A stretch of DNA of 64,000 bases from Parageobacillus caldoxylosilyticus NBRC 107762. GTDB taxonomy: Bacteria > Bacillota > Bacilli > Bacillales > Anoxybacillaceae. Where the stretch lies: the NCBI RefSeq assembly GCF_000632715.1, contig NZ_BAWO01000005.1, positions 1 to 64,000 on the forward strand, given 5' to 3'. Position numbers and translations under genes: made by a program. A model generated the notes under the pieces. It worked only from the letters and a program-made list of their open reading frames with translations. It did no database searches and was not told the DNA's origin. This document shows positions 1 to 8,343 of the stretch, piece by piece (the first letter of the stretch is position 1; every line of letters starts with the position of its first letter).

Positions 1-21
1 CAGGAATGCTCCTTTATAAAG

Positions 22-66
22 TAAAAATAACCTGCCTGCCCTCGAAAACGAAGGCACCAACAGGTT
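22..66 (-). terminator. spoVS terminator
   Basis: On the minus strand AACCTG (66-61) pairs with CAGGTT (34-29), and an inner 8-bp helix TGCCTTCG/CGAGGGCA closes a TTTT loop. A T-rich run follows at 28-22. It lies about 30 bp after the spoVS stop, so it is a Rho-independent terminator. Confidence 0.85.
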
Positions 67-94
67 ATGTTTCTATCATCAAAGCTCTGCACTA

Positions 95-355
95 TTAACG
101 AGGTTCTACAATTAATTTAATCGCCGTGCGCTCTTCTCCGTCAATAATGATATCGGTAAACGCAGGAATACAGATGAGATCCATGCCGCTTGGTGCCACG
201 AATCCTCGTGCAATAGCTACTGCCTTAACGGCTTGGTTTAATGCACCTGCACCGATCGCCTGGATTTCCGCCGCTCCGCGCTCACGCAATACCCCGGCAA
301 GTGCACCAGCTACAGAGTTAGGATTCGACTTTGCTGAAACTTTTAATATTTCCAT
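95..355 (-). CDS. spoVS: Stage V sporulation protein S
   Basis: This 86-residue protein matches SpoVS, a small Alba-like protein needed for normal spore coat assembly and for progress past stage V. It begins MEILKVSAKSNPNSVAGALA, typical of the family, and is full length. The ATG is preceded by a GGAGG site. The gene is a single transcription unit: it has its own sigma-H type promoter at 417-445 and its own terminator. In Bacillus subtilis spoVS is sigma-H dependent, which agrees with the promoter seen here. Its exact biochemical activity is unknown; nucleic-acid binding is suggested by the fold. Confidence 0.95.
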   Translation of the reverse strand: MEILKVSAKSNPNSVAGALAGVLRERGAAEIQAIGAGALNQAVKAVAIARGFVAPSGMDLICIPAFTDIIIDGEERTAIKLIVEPR

Positions 356-416
356 TTCTAGCTCCTCCCTCGTTTCCTCCTAAAATTTATCGAGAAAAAT
401 GATTTCATTGTTACTT

Positions 417-445
417 ATATTCACTGTTTTGACAAGTATTCCTGC
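417..445 (-). promoter_or_regulatory. Sigma-H promoter of spoVS
   Basis: Read on the minus strand, a -35 GCAGGAATA (445-437), an 11-nt spacer and a -10 AGTGAATAT (425-417) match every position of the sigma-H consensus RNAGGAWWW-N11/12-RNNGAATWW. It lies about 60 bp upstream of the spoVS ATG. Control of spoVS by sigma-H is established in Bacillus subtilis. Confidence 0.85.
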
Positions 446-484
446 CTAGACGAAAAAAATTTTAAAAAATTTCTAAAAAGTCTA

Positions 485-1279
485 TTATTCAAAATAAGGG
501 TGGTCATCATTGATGATGATTCGCTCAATCTTATTCGCCCGCCCTGTTTTTATGTCCACATCGATGAGCACGGCGTTCAGCTGGCTTCTTCCCTCTTTTA
601 TTTGGAAACGGACAGGTAATGATGTCAAAAACTTTCTCAGCACTACTTCGCGATCTACACCTAAAATCCCGTCATATGGACCGGTCATTCCAACGTCGGT
701 AATATAGGCAGTTCCTTTTGGTAAAATACGAGCATCAGCCGTTTGCACATGCGTATGGGTGCCGACAACGGCAGAAACCCGTCCATCCAAATACCAGCCC
801 ATCGCCTGCTTTTCGCTCGTTGCCTCCGCGTGAAAATCAACGAAAATAATCGGCGTGCGCTGCGCCGCCTCGGCGATCAGTTCGTCGGCTTTTTTGAACG
901 GACAATCGATGGCCGGCAAAAATATTCTTCCTTGCAGATTAATGACCGCCACTTCCATATGCTCGATTTGTATATAGACAATCCCCTTGCCCGGAACACC
1001 TTCTGGAAAATTTGCCGGCCGCACTAATGCTTTGGCATCATCAATAAATTCAAATATATCGCGCTGGTCCCATGCGTGGTTGCCAAGCGTGACGACATGG
1101 GCTCCTTGCTCAAGAAAAGAGCGGTATATTTTTTCCGTAATTCCTTTTCCGCCCGCGGCATTTTCCCCATTGATAATAATGATGTTCGGTCTATGCTTCT
1201 CCTTTAGCTTTGGCAAATATTGCTCTACCATTTTTCGTCCTGGCGAACCGACCACATCGCCGATAAATAATAACCTCAT
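485..1279 (-). CDS. ymdB: YmdB metallophosphodiesterase
   Basis: This 264-residue enzyme belongs to the YmdB/Dr1281 family of dinuclear-metal phosphodiesterases. In Bacillus subtilis YmdB hydrolyses 2',3'- and 3',5'-cyclic nucleotides and affects the choice between motility and biofilm. Metal-binding motifs are in order: FIGDVVG near residue 5, NGENAAGGKG near 38, GNHAWD near 67, DFHAEATSEK near 150 and GTHTHVQTAD near 174. The length is usual for the family. It lies directly after rny, 86 bp beyond that gene's stop, with the rny terminator between them, so its expression probably depends on partial readthrough or a weak local promoter. Confidence 0.93.
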   Translation of the reverse strand: MRLLFIGDVVGSPGRKMVEQYLPKLKEKHRPNIIIINGENAAGGKGITEKIYRSFLEQGAHVVTLGNHAWDQRDIFEFIDDAKALVRPANFPEGVPGKGIVYIQIEHMEVAVINLQGRIFLPAIDCPFKKADELIAEAAQRTPIIFVDFHAEATSEKQAMGWYLDGRVSAVVGTHTHVQTADARILPKGTAYITDVGMTGPYDGILGVDREVVLRKFLTSLPVRFQIKEGRSQLNAVLIDVDIKTGRANKIERIIINDDHPYFE

Positions 1280-1331
1280 TCATATATCCCTTTCTAAGCT
1301 GAAGTGTAACTAGTTCAAGTGTGGCACAAAA

Positions 1332-1369
1332 TATAAAAAAAATAAAGTGGCAATATTTCGCCACTTTAT
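1332..1369 (-). terminator. rny terminator overlapping the stop codon
   Basis: A perfect 10-bp helix, 1342-1351 with 1360-1369, closes an 8-nt loop. On the minus strand it is followed by a T-rich run at 1341-1332. The first arm contains the last rny codons and the stop. Confidence 0.85.
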
Positions 1370-2922
1370 TTTGCATACTCTACCGCCCTTGTTTCGCGAA
1401 TCACAGTAACTTTAATATGTCCTGGATAATCGAGCTCTTCTTCAATCCGCTTGCGGATTTCCCGCGCTAACCGATGCGCTTCTAAATCATCGATCACATC
1501 TGGCTTCACCATAATGCGCACTTCGCGTCCCGCCTGGATGGCGTATGATTTTTCTACTCCTTCATACGATTCCGCAATTTCTTCTAATTTTTCGAGGCGG
1601 CGAATGTAGTTTTCAAGCGTTTCGCTACGCGCTCCCGGTCTTGCCGCAGACAACGCGTCTGCTGCGGCAACAAGCACGGCGATGACAGAAGTCGGTTCGG
1701 TATCGCCATGGTGGGAAGCAATGCTGTTAATGACGACTGGATGTTCTTTATATTTCGTCGCCAGTTCGACGCCAATTTCGACATGGCTTCCTTCCACTTC
1801 ATGGTCAATCGCTTTACCAATATCGTGTAGAAGACCGGCACGTCTTGCCAGCATTTCATCTTCACCGAGCTCCGCCGCCATCAGTCCCGCTAAGAACGCC
1901 ACCTCGATCGAATGCTTCAATACGTTTTGCCCGTAGCTTGTCCGGAACTTCAACCGTCCTAAAATTTTGATTAGATCCGGATGCAAGCCATGAACACCAA
2001 CTTCGAATGTCGTTTGTTCACCGACCTCGCGAATGTGTTCGTCGACTTCCCGTCTCGCTTTTTCTACCATTTCTTCAATTCGCGCCGGATGGATCCGTCC
2101 ATCTTGAACGAGTTTGTCCAAAGCGATGCGCGCCGTTTCGCGGCGGATCGGGTCAAACCCTGATAAAATAACAGCTTCCGGCGTGTCATCAATAATTAAA
2201 TCTATGCCGGTGAGCGTTTCGAGCGTGCGAATATTGCGCCCTTCGCGTCCGATGATCCGCCCTTTCATTTCATCGTTTGGCAAATTAACGACGGATACGG
2301 TTGTTTCCGCGACATGGTCCGCAGCGCAACGCTGAATAGCGAGCGATAAAATCGCTTTTGCCTTCTTATCCGCCTCTTCTTTCGCACGCGTTTCAGCCTC
2401 TTTCACCATCACGGCAATTTCATGGGACAATTCTTTTTCAACGCGTTCCAAAATAATTTGCCGCGCTTCTTCGCGGGTCAAGCCGGAAATTCGTTCTAAT
2501 TCCGTTTGTTGCTGCTGCACGAGTTCTTCCACTTTGCTTTCCATCTGTTCAATATGCTGTTGTCTTTCATTCAGTGCTTCGTCTTTCGCCTCTAAAAGCG
2601 CCTCGCGTTTATTGAGGGCTTCGTCTTTGCGGTCGAGATTTTCTTCTTTTTGCAGCAATCGATTTTCTTGTTTTTGCAGCTCACTTCTGCGGTCGCGAAT
2701 TTCACGTTCCACCTCGGTGCGAAGCTTGTGGATTTCATCTTTTGCTTCAAGAAGCGCTTCTTTTTTCAACGCATCCGCTTCTCGTTTTGCTTCTTCCACA
2801 ATTTGCTGTGCGGCTGCTTGTGCACCGCCAATTTTCGCCTCTGCGATCGATTTGCGAACAAAAAAGCCAACAACGGCACCGACAACTAAGGCAAGCAAAG
2901 CGGAGATGATGATTGAACCCAT
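1366..2922 (-). CDS. rny: Ribonuclease Y
   Basis: RNase Y is the membrane-anchored endoribonuclease that starts bulk mRNA decay in Firmicutes. The 518-residue product has an N-terminal transmembrane helix (about 4-24) and a long charged coiled coil (about 30-190). A KH RNA-binding domain follows, around the GRNIRTLE segment (about 210-270), then an HD hydrolase domain with catalytic LLHDIGK near residue 366. I chose the ATG at 2922 (MGSIII) because GGAGGTGAAACC precedes it at good spacing; an in-frame codon 24 nt upstream lacks such a site. The gene has its own sigma-A promoter at 3284-3312 and an unusually long, structured 5' leader. In Bacillus subtilis pbpX separates recA and rny; here no gene intervenes. 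Confidence 0.96.
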   Translation of the reverse strand: MGSIIISALLALVVGAVVGFFVRKSIAEAKIGGAQAAAQQIVEEAKREADALKKEALLEAKDEIHKLRTEVEREIRDRRSELQKQENRLLQKEENLDRKDEALNKREALLEAKDEALNERQQHIEQMESKVEELVQQQQTELERISGLTREEARQIILERVEKELSHEIAVMVKEAETRAKEEADKKAKAILSLAIQRCAADHVAETTVSVVNLPNDEMKGRIIGREGRNIRTLETLTGIDLIIDDTPEAVILSGFDPIRRETARIALDKLVQDGRIHPARIEEMVEKARREVDEHIREVGEQTTFEVGVHGLHPDLIKILGRLKFRTSYGQNVLKHSIEVAFLAGLMAAELGEDEMLARRAGLLHDIGKAIDHEVEGSHVEIGVELATKYKEHPVVINSIASHHGDTEPTSVIAVLVAAADALSAARPGARSETLENYIRRLEKLEEIAESYEGVEKSYAIQAGREVRIMVKPDVIDDLEAHRLAREIRKRIEEELDYPGHIKVTVIRETRAVEYAK

Positions 2923-3277
2923 GGTTTCACCTCCTCTTGCTATCATTCAGATGCGTTTGATGTAACTGTTGGCATGTACATTGTTATCAACGTTTCAACA
3001 TACAGCACAATTTTTGCAAACATCGGAGTTTCAAGCACCGGCAACCCGTTGATTCATGAAGCGTACATAGAGCGAACGGTTCAATGGATGGGAGCTGTGG
3101 ATTTACGCGAACGCAGTCTAGCTTTCCGCAAATGCTTACCGCACTCCCTTGCATGATCGTCCATCATTTCAGAGAGTTGGTCCAGTGCAAAACGATTCCT
3201 TCACCAGTCTTTGCACGGACCGCCTCCATCAGCCGGAGTCACGGGCTTCTATCGTTTATTTTTTTTGAAAAATATAC
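2923..3277 (-). ncRNA. Long structured 5' leader of rny (putative)
   Basis: About 355 nt between the rny promoter and start contain no credible reading frame but several helices. From the 5' end on the minus strand: a 4-bp helix 3238-3235/3227-3224; a 12-bp helix with one bulged base (3221-3210 with 3191-3179); a hairpin 3177-3172/3148-3143 capped by 3167-3163/3157-3153; and a 7-bp helix 3133-3127/3107-3101. Two of these need G-U pairs that would be A-C mismatches on the plus strand, which supports transcription as rny mRNA. I recognise no known RNA family. Autoregulation of RNase Y is an inference by analogy with the RNase E leader. Confidence 0.5.
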
Positions 3278-3283
3278 ATGTTA

Positions 3284-3312
3284 ATTTTAAAGGCGGCAAA
3301 AATGATTGTCAA
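3284..3312 (-). promoter_or_regulatory. Sigma-A promoter of rny
   Basis: The minus strand shows a perfect -35 TTGACA (3312-3307), a 17-nt spacer and -10 TAAAAT (3289-3284). It lies downstream of the recA terminator and about 360 bp before the rny ATG, so transcripts would start near 3277. Confidence 0.75.
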
Positions 3313-3345
3313 GATATAGGAAGTGCACCCCTGCAATAAATGGAA

Positions 3346-3379
3346 AATAAAAAAAGAGAGGAATCGCTTTCCTCCCTCG
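3346..3379 (-). terminator. recA terminator
   Basis: On the minus strand the GAGGGAGGAA arm pairs with TTCCTCTCTT around a short AGCGA loop, giving about 10 bp. A run of T follows down to about 3346. It begins at the recA stop codon. Confidence 0.85.
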
Positions 3380-3380
3380 T

Positions 3381-4430
3381 TTAGTCTTCCAAAAGCCCAA
3401 ACTCGTCTTGCTGCAATTCGCCGACACTGTTAGCACTAGAAGATTCAATGCCGTAATGTTTGCGGATTTCTTGGGCAATTTCTTCGGCAATATGCGGATT
3501 TTCTTTTAAAAACTGTTTCGCATTTTCCCGCCCTTGGCCAAGGCGCTCGTCTTTATAGGAGTACCACGAACCGCTTTTTTGCACGATATCAAGCTCCGAT
3601 GCCATATCGATAATTTCGCCTTCGCGGGAAATGCCTTCTCCGTACATAATATCTACGTCCGCTGTTTTAAATGGCGGAGCCACTTTATTTTTCACAACTT
3701 TAATTTTCGTTTTATTTCCCACCATATCGTTACCTTGCTTGATTTGCTCAGCACGGCGCACTTCCAGGCGGACGGAAGCATAAAATTTTAACGCGCGGCC
3801 GCCTGGCGTTGTCTCCGGATTGCCAAACATGACTCCGACTTTTTCGCGAATTTGGTTGATGAAAATGGCGATCGCCTTTGACTTATTAATCGCTCCTGAT
3901 AATTTGCGCAACGCTTGCGACATCAAGCGCGCCTGCAAACCAACATGGGCGTCGCCCATTTCCCCTTCAATTTCCGCTTTTGGCACCAGCGCCGCAACGG
4001 AGTCAATGACAATAATGTCAACCGCACCGCTTCTCACTAACGCTTCCGCGATTTCGAGCGCCTGCTCGCCCGTATCTGGCTGAGACAGCAGCAACTCATC
4101 GATATTGACGCCTAATTTTTGCGCATAAACCGGATCAAGTGCATGCTCTGCGTCAATAAATGCCGCTTGTCCCCCTTGCTTCTGCACTTCGGCAATCGCA
4201 TGAAGGGCAACGGTCGTTTTCCCTGAAGATTCAGGTCCATATATTTCAACAATGCGCCCGCGCGGATAGCCGCCCACTCCTAAAGCGATATCAAGCGCCA
4301 GCGATCCACTGGAGACAGTGGAAATTTTGCGATCTGTCTGCTCACCAAGCCTCATAATCGAGCCTTTGCCAAACTGCTTTTCAATCTGTTTCAACGCCTG
4401 CTCTAAGGCGGCTTGACGGTCTTGATTCAC
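3381..4430 (-). CDS. recA: Recombinase RecA
   Basis: RecA forms the nucleoprotein filament for homologous recombination and stimulates LexA self-cleavage. The 349-residue product is full length, with Walker A GPESSGKT at 65-72, a Walker B VIDSVAAL segment near 140, the DNA-binding loop region around [16 protein letters not shown] and the usual acidic C terminus. No intein is present. I chose the GTG at 4430: AAGGAGG lies 9 nt before it. A TTG two codons upstream is only 3 nt from that site. A sigma-A promoter and a LexA box precede the gene, so it is a DNA-damage-inducible unit that may also receive readthrough from cinA. Confidence 0.97.
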   Translation of the reverse strand: MNQDRQAALEQALKQIEKQFGKGSIMRLGEQTDRKISTVSSGSLALDIALGVGGYPRGRIVEIYGPESSGKTTVALHAIAEVQKQGGQAAFIDAEHALDPVYAQKLGVNIDELLLSQPDTGEQALEIAEALVRSGAVDIIVIDSVAALVPKAEIEGEMGDAHVGLQARLMSQALRKLSGAINKSKAIAIFINQIREKVGVMFGNPETTPGGRALKFYASVRLEVRRAEQIKQGNDMVGNKTKIKVVKNKVAPPFKTADVDIMYGEGISREGEIIDMASELDIVQKSGSWYSYKDERLGQGRENAKQFLKENPHIAEEIAQEIRKHYGIESSSANSVGELQQDEFGLLED

Positions 4431-4463
4431 TAACAAACTCCTCCTTTTTTCTCAACTACTTAT

Positions 4464-4492
4464 ACTATACCGTTTTTTACGGCTGTTGCCAA
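4464..4492 (-). promoter_or_regulatory. Sigma-A promoter of recA
   Basis: On the minus strand: -35 TTGGCA (4492-4487), 17-nt spacer, -10 TATAGT (4469-4464). It lies 34 bp upstream of the recA GTG. Confidence 0.8.
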
Positions 4493-4501
4493 GCAAAAAA
4501 T

Positions 4502-4515
4502 CGAACGTCCATTCG
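4502..4515 (-). promoter_or_regulatory. LexA (DinR) box upstream of recA
   Basis: CGAATGGACGTTCG on the minus strand matches 13 of 14 positions of the Bacillus SOS box CGAACRNRYGTTYG. It lies about 10 bp upstream of the recA -35 element. LexA repression of recA is established in Bacillus. Confidence 0.8.
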
Positions 4516-4584
4516 TTTTCTTGTGGTGAAAATAGAAACAATCTCCATCAGAAGGGGGGAAAAGCAGGGAATAACGTGAGGAAA

Positions 4585-4611
4585 GACGGCTACGCTTCAT
4601 CGGTAGCCGTC
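4585..4611 (-). terminator. Weak hairpin at the cinA stop codon
   Basis: A perfect 9-bp helix, GACGGCTAC (4611-4603) with GTAGCCGTC (4593-4585), closes a 9-nt loop and contains the cinA stop. Only TTT follows, so it is probably a leaky terminator or processing hairpin that lets some cinA transcripts continue into recA. Confidence 0.45.
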
Positions 4612-5841
4612 CAATGCTTTTAATAGGAAGGAGCAGCCATACTTTGCGGTGCGGACGCGAATTGCGTCGCGCTGGCCGGATAAGGTGAGCGGATAAACAT
4701 CCGTCCTATTATCGGAAGTGGAAATGCCGATATATACGGTGCCAACTGGCTTCCCTTCAAGCGGGGCTGGCCCTGCTACACCGGTAAAGCTGATGCCAAT
4801 ATCCGCCTGGCAGAGCGTGCGGACGTTTTCCGCCAACAGGCACGCGCAACGTTCGCTTACCGCGCCGTCGGCTGTTAAAACGGCATGGGGGACGCCAAGC
4901 ACTTTTTCTTTTACATCATTCGTATAGCAGACGACGCCGCCGCGAACCACTTGGGAAGCACCAGGAACAGCTGTCAGTTGCTCTAGGAAAAGCCCGCCTG
5001 TTAAGCTTTCAGCCGCTGCCACTGTTTTCTTTTGTGCTTTTAGCGTCTGAATCGCCTTTTCAAATAATGTTTCTTCATTATAGCCATAAAGATAGGCGCC
5101 GACGCGTTCAACAATTTTCTTTTCCGTCTCATCAAGCATTTTTTTTGCCTCTGCTTCCGAGCGGTGCTTCGCGGTCAAACGCAACGTCACCTCTCCGTCG
5201 CCGGCAAGCGGGGCAATCGTCGGATTGGACTGCTGATCAATCAAGTCTTGAATTCTTGTTTCCAACTCTGACTCGCCAATGCCAAAAAAACGCAATACGC
5301 GCGATTCAATGCGTTCCTGCTGTCCAAGCTTCTCTAGCAAAAAAGCGCGGCCGTATTTGAGAAACATCGGCTGCATTTCTTTTGGCGGTCCGGGCAAAAG
5401 CATATAGGTAATGGAATCGATTGTAATTGCCATCCCCGGCGCCATGCCGTGCTCATTTTTTAATATGACAGAGCCTTGCAACACCAATGCCTGCTTTTTA
5501 TTATTTTCCGTCATGATCCGGTTTGTGCGGGCAAAATACGCTTCAATGGAACGCAGCGCTTCCTCATCCGTCACCAGCTTCCGCTGCAGCAGACGAGCGA
5601 TCGTTTCTTTCGTTAAATCGTCTTTCGTCGGACCGAGCCCGCCGGTAAAAATAATCAGGTCGGCCCTTGTTCGCGCCACTTTTATCGCCTGCTCGAGCCT
5701 AGCGGCATTATCACCGACAACAGTATGAAAATAAACGTTAATGCCAAGCCCGGCAAGCTGCTGCGACAAAAACTGCGCATTGGTGTTGGCGATTTGTCCG
5801 AGCAACAGCTCAGAGCCAACAGCAATAATCTCTGCGTTCAA
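4597..5841 (-). CDS. cinA: CinA competence/damage-inducible protein
   Basis: The 414-residue product has the two-domain CinA layout. The N-terminal MoCF_biosynth-like domain (about 1-170) carries GSELLLG and [11 protein letters not shown]. The C-terminal CinA amidohydrolase domain (about 255-410) carries AAAESLTGG and the [18 protein letters not shown] stretch. CinA family members act in NAD-related pyrophosphatase/deamidase salvage; in Bacillus cinA is co-transcribed with recA during competence. The start is TTG at 5841, 8 nt after a GGGGG site. It follows pgsA by 36 bp and precedes recA. Confidence 0.93.
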   Translation of the reverse strand: MNAEIIAVGSELLLGQIANTNAQFLSQQLAGLGINVYFHTVVGDNAARLEQAIKVARTRADLIIFTGGLGPTKDDLTKETIARLLQRKLVTDEEALRSIEAYFARTNRIMTENNKKQALVLQGSVILKNEHGMAPGMAITIDSITYMLLPGPPKEMQPMFLKYGRAFLLEKLGQQERIESRVLRFFGIGESELETRIQDLIDQQSNPTIAPLAGDGEVTLRLTAKHRSEAEAKKMLDETEKKIVERVGAYLYGYNEETLFEKAIQTLKAQKKTVAAAESLTGGLFLEQLTAVPGASQVVRGGVVCYTNDVKEKVLGVPHAVLTADGAVSERCACLLAENVRTLCQADIGISFTGVAGPAPLEGKPVGTVYIGISTSDNRTDVYPLTLSGQRDAIRVRTAKYGCSFLLKALDGYR

Positions 5842-5877
5842 TCAAGGCGCCCCCTTTATTGGTCTGCATGTATATTT

Positions 5878-6456
5878 CTATTTGGAATGCAAGAAAGCAT
5901 GTTTATTTTTTGAAAAATAATCCCAGCCGGACCATATCGTAAAAATGACGGCCACCCACAGCGCCAAATCGGCAAACGGAAACGATAGAAGCGAAAACGG
6001 AAAGTTATGCAAAAGAAGAGCGGAAATCGCTATAATTTGCGTCCACGTTTTAATTTTGCCGAGCATATTGGCAGCCATTACCTCTCCTTCGCCGGCCAGC
6101 ACGAGCCGCAGCCCTGTCACGGCAAACTCGCGGCTAATGATGACAATCACCATCCAAGACGGCGCATAATGAAGCTCAACAAGCACAATAAGCGCCGCCG
6201 AGACAAGCAATTTATCGGCAAGCGGGTCCAAAAACTTCCCTAAGTTGGTGACAAGTTGATATTTACGGGCATAATAGCCGTCAATCCAATCCGTCGTCGA
6301 AGCGATAATGAAAATCAACGCCCCGATCAGATGGGAAACCGGCAGCGTGACCGCGCCGATTTTCACGCTGCCCCACCCAAACGGAACAAGCATAACAATT
6401 AAAAATAACGGTATGAGCATAATGCGCGCTACTGTTATTTTATTAGGCAGATTCAC
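5878..6456 (-). CDS. pgsA: CDP-diacylglycerol--glycerol-3-phosphate 3-phosphatidyltransferase
   Basis: PgsA makes phosphatidylglycerol phosphate, the committed step to phosphatidylglycerol and cardiolipin. The 192-residue membrane protein has the CDP-alcohol phosphotransferase signature as DWIDGYYAR...G...D...D near residues 58-82, and about six hydrophobic segments. GTG at 6456 is preceded by GGAGG at 8 nt. It lies 50 bp after rodZ and before cinA, the same order as in Bacillus subtilis. Confidence 0.95.
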   Translation of the reverse strand: MNLPNKITVARIMLIPLFLIVMLVPFGWGSVKIGAVTLPVSHLIGALIFIIASTTDWIDGYYARKYQLVTNLGKFLDPLADKLLVSAALIVLVELHYAPSWMVIVIISREFAVTGLRLVLAGEGEVMAANMLGKIKTWTQIIAISALLLHNFPFSLLSFPFADLALWVAVIFTIWSGWDYFSKNKHAFLHSK

Positions 6457-6506
6457 TCCAAATACCTCCGCTAGTCAGCATGTGAAAAGACTATCCATCG
6501 ATGATG

Positions 6507-7385
6507 CTATGATTTTTTAAAGATAAATTTCATTTTCTGGAATACTTCATCTTTTGGATCGATTGGATAGGTGAAAGGTTTCCCGTTTACTTTCATGTCC
6601 ACATCAAGCGTGCGGCCGATTTTCACAAACACTTCCGTCTCGGCGGACAAATCAAATGTTTGTGTTTGTCCGTTTGTTAAACTACCTTTAAAGAAAGAAT
6701 GCCCCTTTGTATTGTATACTTCTACCCACGAATTGCCTTTCGATGTCAACTCAATAACAAATTGATCCGTATTGGTCAGCTCAATCGTCGATAAGTTGCC
6801 GCGTGTTTCTACGACGTTAAGCGTTGCTTTTGGTGCAGGCGCTTCTTTTGTTTGTTGGCTGACTTTTTCCCGGTTGTTGTGGCTTGCCTGTTTTCTCGCT
6901 TTTTCTTTCGCTTTCTCAAGCGGCGAGTTTTCCGAACTTTCAACCTCTGTTGTCGTCTCTTTTTTCACTTGGCTTTCCGGTTTGTTTCCGGCATTATTTT
7001 GCAGAAGCAGCCAAATGATGACGGCAATGCCGACAACGACGACGGCAATAAGCAGCTTCGGAAGCAAATTGAGCCATTTCGTGCTTTCCGGCGAGAGCTG
7101 CTGCCGCGTTTTCACCCGCGATAGCGGTTGAGGAATCTCATCTTGGTAAGATTGTGGAATGTCTTGTTTGTACTCTTCAAATATTTGTTCCGGGTCAAGT
7201 CCAACTGCCTCCGCATATTGCCTAATAAACGCGCGGACATAGAAATTTCCCGGCATGATGGCGTAATTTCCTTCTTCAATGCCGATTAAATAGCGCTTTT
7301 GAATTTTTGTCATATCTTGCAGCTCGTCCAAACTAATGTTTTTCGCCTCTCTCGCTTCCTTTAAACGTTTACCTAATTCTGTCAA
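6507..7385 (-). CDS. rodZ: RodZ-like cell-shape protein (YmfM)
   Basis: RodZ links MreB filaments to the membrane and to the elongation machinery. The 292-residue product has an N-terminal helix-turn-helix domain (about 1-75, including MTKIQKRYLIGIEEGNY) and a basic linker. One transmembrane helix follows (about 109-128, LIAVVVVGIAVIIWLLL), then a charged Lys/Glu-rich stretch and a C-terminal DUF4115 beta domain (about 205-285). The start is TTG behind AAGGTG. In Bacillus subtilis this gene is ymfM. Position next to pgsA and ymfK is conserved. Confidence 0.88.
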   Translation of the reverse strand: MTELGKRLKEAREAKNISLDELQDMTKIQKRYLIGIEEGNYAIMPGNFYVRAFIRQYAEAVGLDPEQIFEEYKQDIPQSYQDEIPQPLSRVKTRQQLSPESTKWLNLLPKLLIAVVVVGIAVIIWLLLQNNAGNKPESQVKKETTTEVESSENSPLEKAKEKARKQASHNNREKVSQQTKEAPAPKATLNVVETRGNLSTIELTNTDQFVIELTSKGNSWVEVYNTKGHSFFKGSLTNGQTQTFDLSAETEVFVKIGRTLDVDMKVNGKPFTYPIDPKDEVFQKMKFIFKKS

Positions 7386-7409
7386 CGATAAACACCTTCC
7401 ACTTTTTGA

Positions 7410-8201
7410 TTAAAAATCAAATTCTGAAAAGCCATCGTTTCCAAACAGAGACGGCTGATCAATGACATCGTACGTAATCTCTTCATTTGGATCATGACGC
7501 AGCTCAATAATGTAGTCAAAGTCATCTAGCGTATATTCGGTATGGCGGACAAAAATATCCGGGTGCTCCACTACTTTCGTCGCCTCCAAACGCATCAGTT
7601 CGCGAATCAGCTGCCAATGCCGCTCATTCGCCCGCCTAGTTGACACAATACCGTCAATAATAAAAATATTGTCTTCGCTATATTCATCCTCGATCAGCTG
7701 GCTGCGCACCGTCTGTTTAATGAGGGTCGATGAGACGAAAAGCCAGCGCTTATTGGCACAAACGCTAGCCGCGACGATCGACTCCGTTTTGCCGACGCGC
7801 GGCATGCCGCGGATGCCGATCAGCTTATGACCTTTCTCTTTAAAAATTTCCGCCATAAAATCGACAAGCAGTCCGAGCTCGTCACGGACAAAGCGGAACG
7901 TTTTTTTGTCATCGGCATCCCGCTGAATGTAACGGCCGTGGCGGACGGCAAGGCGGTCAAGCAGTTTCGGCTGGCGCAGCTTCGTTACGGTAATATTATC
8001 CATCGTTTGCAAAATGGTAGAGAGACGTTCAATTTGTTCATTATTATCGCAAAGCAGCAACATGCCGCGGCGCGAATCGCGCACGCCGTTAATCGTCACG
8101 ATATTGATCGACAGCATCCCTAATAAGGAAGCAACATCTCCTAACAGCCCCGGACGGTTAATATGTATTTCGTACTCTAAATACCACTCTTGCTTTCCCA
8201 T
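7410..8201 (-). CDS. ymfK: YmfK: ACT domain plus P-loop protein (DUF3388)
   Basis: I recognise the 263-residue product as YmfK, of unknown function. The N terminus (about 1-75) looks like an ACT regulatory domain: EYEIHINRPGLLGDVASLLG followed by a conserved ING segment. The C-terminal half carries a canonical Walker A, GMPRVGKTES (near 125-134), and a Walker B-like NIFIIDG (near 172). Together they suggest a ligand-sensing nucleotide-binding protein. The ATG at 8201 is chosen because GGGAGGAGACGGG precedes it; an upstream in-frame start 33 nt away has no such site. The tail is acidic and aromatic (SEFDF at the end). Confidence 0.85.
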   Translation of the reverse strand: MGKQEWYLEYEIHINRPGLLGDVASLLGMLSINIVTINGVRDSRRGMLLLCDNNEQIERLSTILQTMDNITVTKLRQPKLLDRLAVRHGRYIQRDADDKKTFRFVRDELGLLVDFMAEIFKEKGHKLIGIRGMPRVGKTESIVAASVCANKRWLFVSSTLIKQTVRSQLIEDEYSEDNIFIIDGIVSTRRANERHWQLIRELMRLEATKVVEHPDIFVRHTEYTLDDFDYIIELRHDPNEEITYDVIDQPSLFGNDGFSEFDF

Positions 8202-8303
8202 CCCGTCTCCTCCCTCATTCGCAAATGCCCGCACAAACTACCTATGATAAGTTCATACTACTATAATATCGAATGGAAAAGCAACCGAAAAGGGATAGGA
8301 ATG

Positions 8304-8329
8304 AAAAAAAGAGAGGTGGACCCTCTCTT
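8304..8329 (-). terminator. ymfJ terminator
   Basis: On the minus strand AAGAGAGG (8329-8322) pairs with CCTCTCTT (8316-8309) around a 5-nt loop and runs into a T tract. It lies 15 bp after ymfJ and before ymfK. Confidence 0.85.
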
Positions 8330-8343
8330 GCACATATTTTTTG

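Noticed and set aside
2974-3284. Plus-strand reading frames in the rny leader
   Set aside because: They are short, lack ribosome-binding sites and run opposite to every other gene; their sequence resembles no family.
2947-3380. Remnant of pbpX between recA and rny
   Set aside because: No frame on the minus strand resembles a penicillin-binding protein, and the helices with strand-specific G-U pairs argue for RNA rather than decayed coding sequence.
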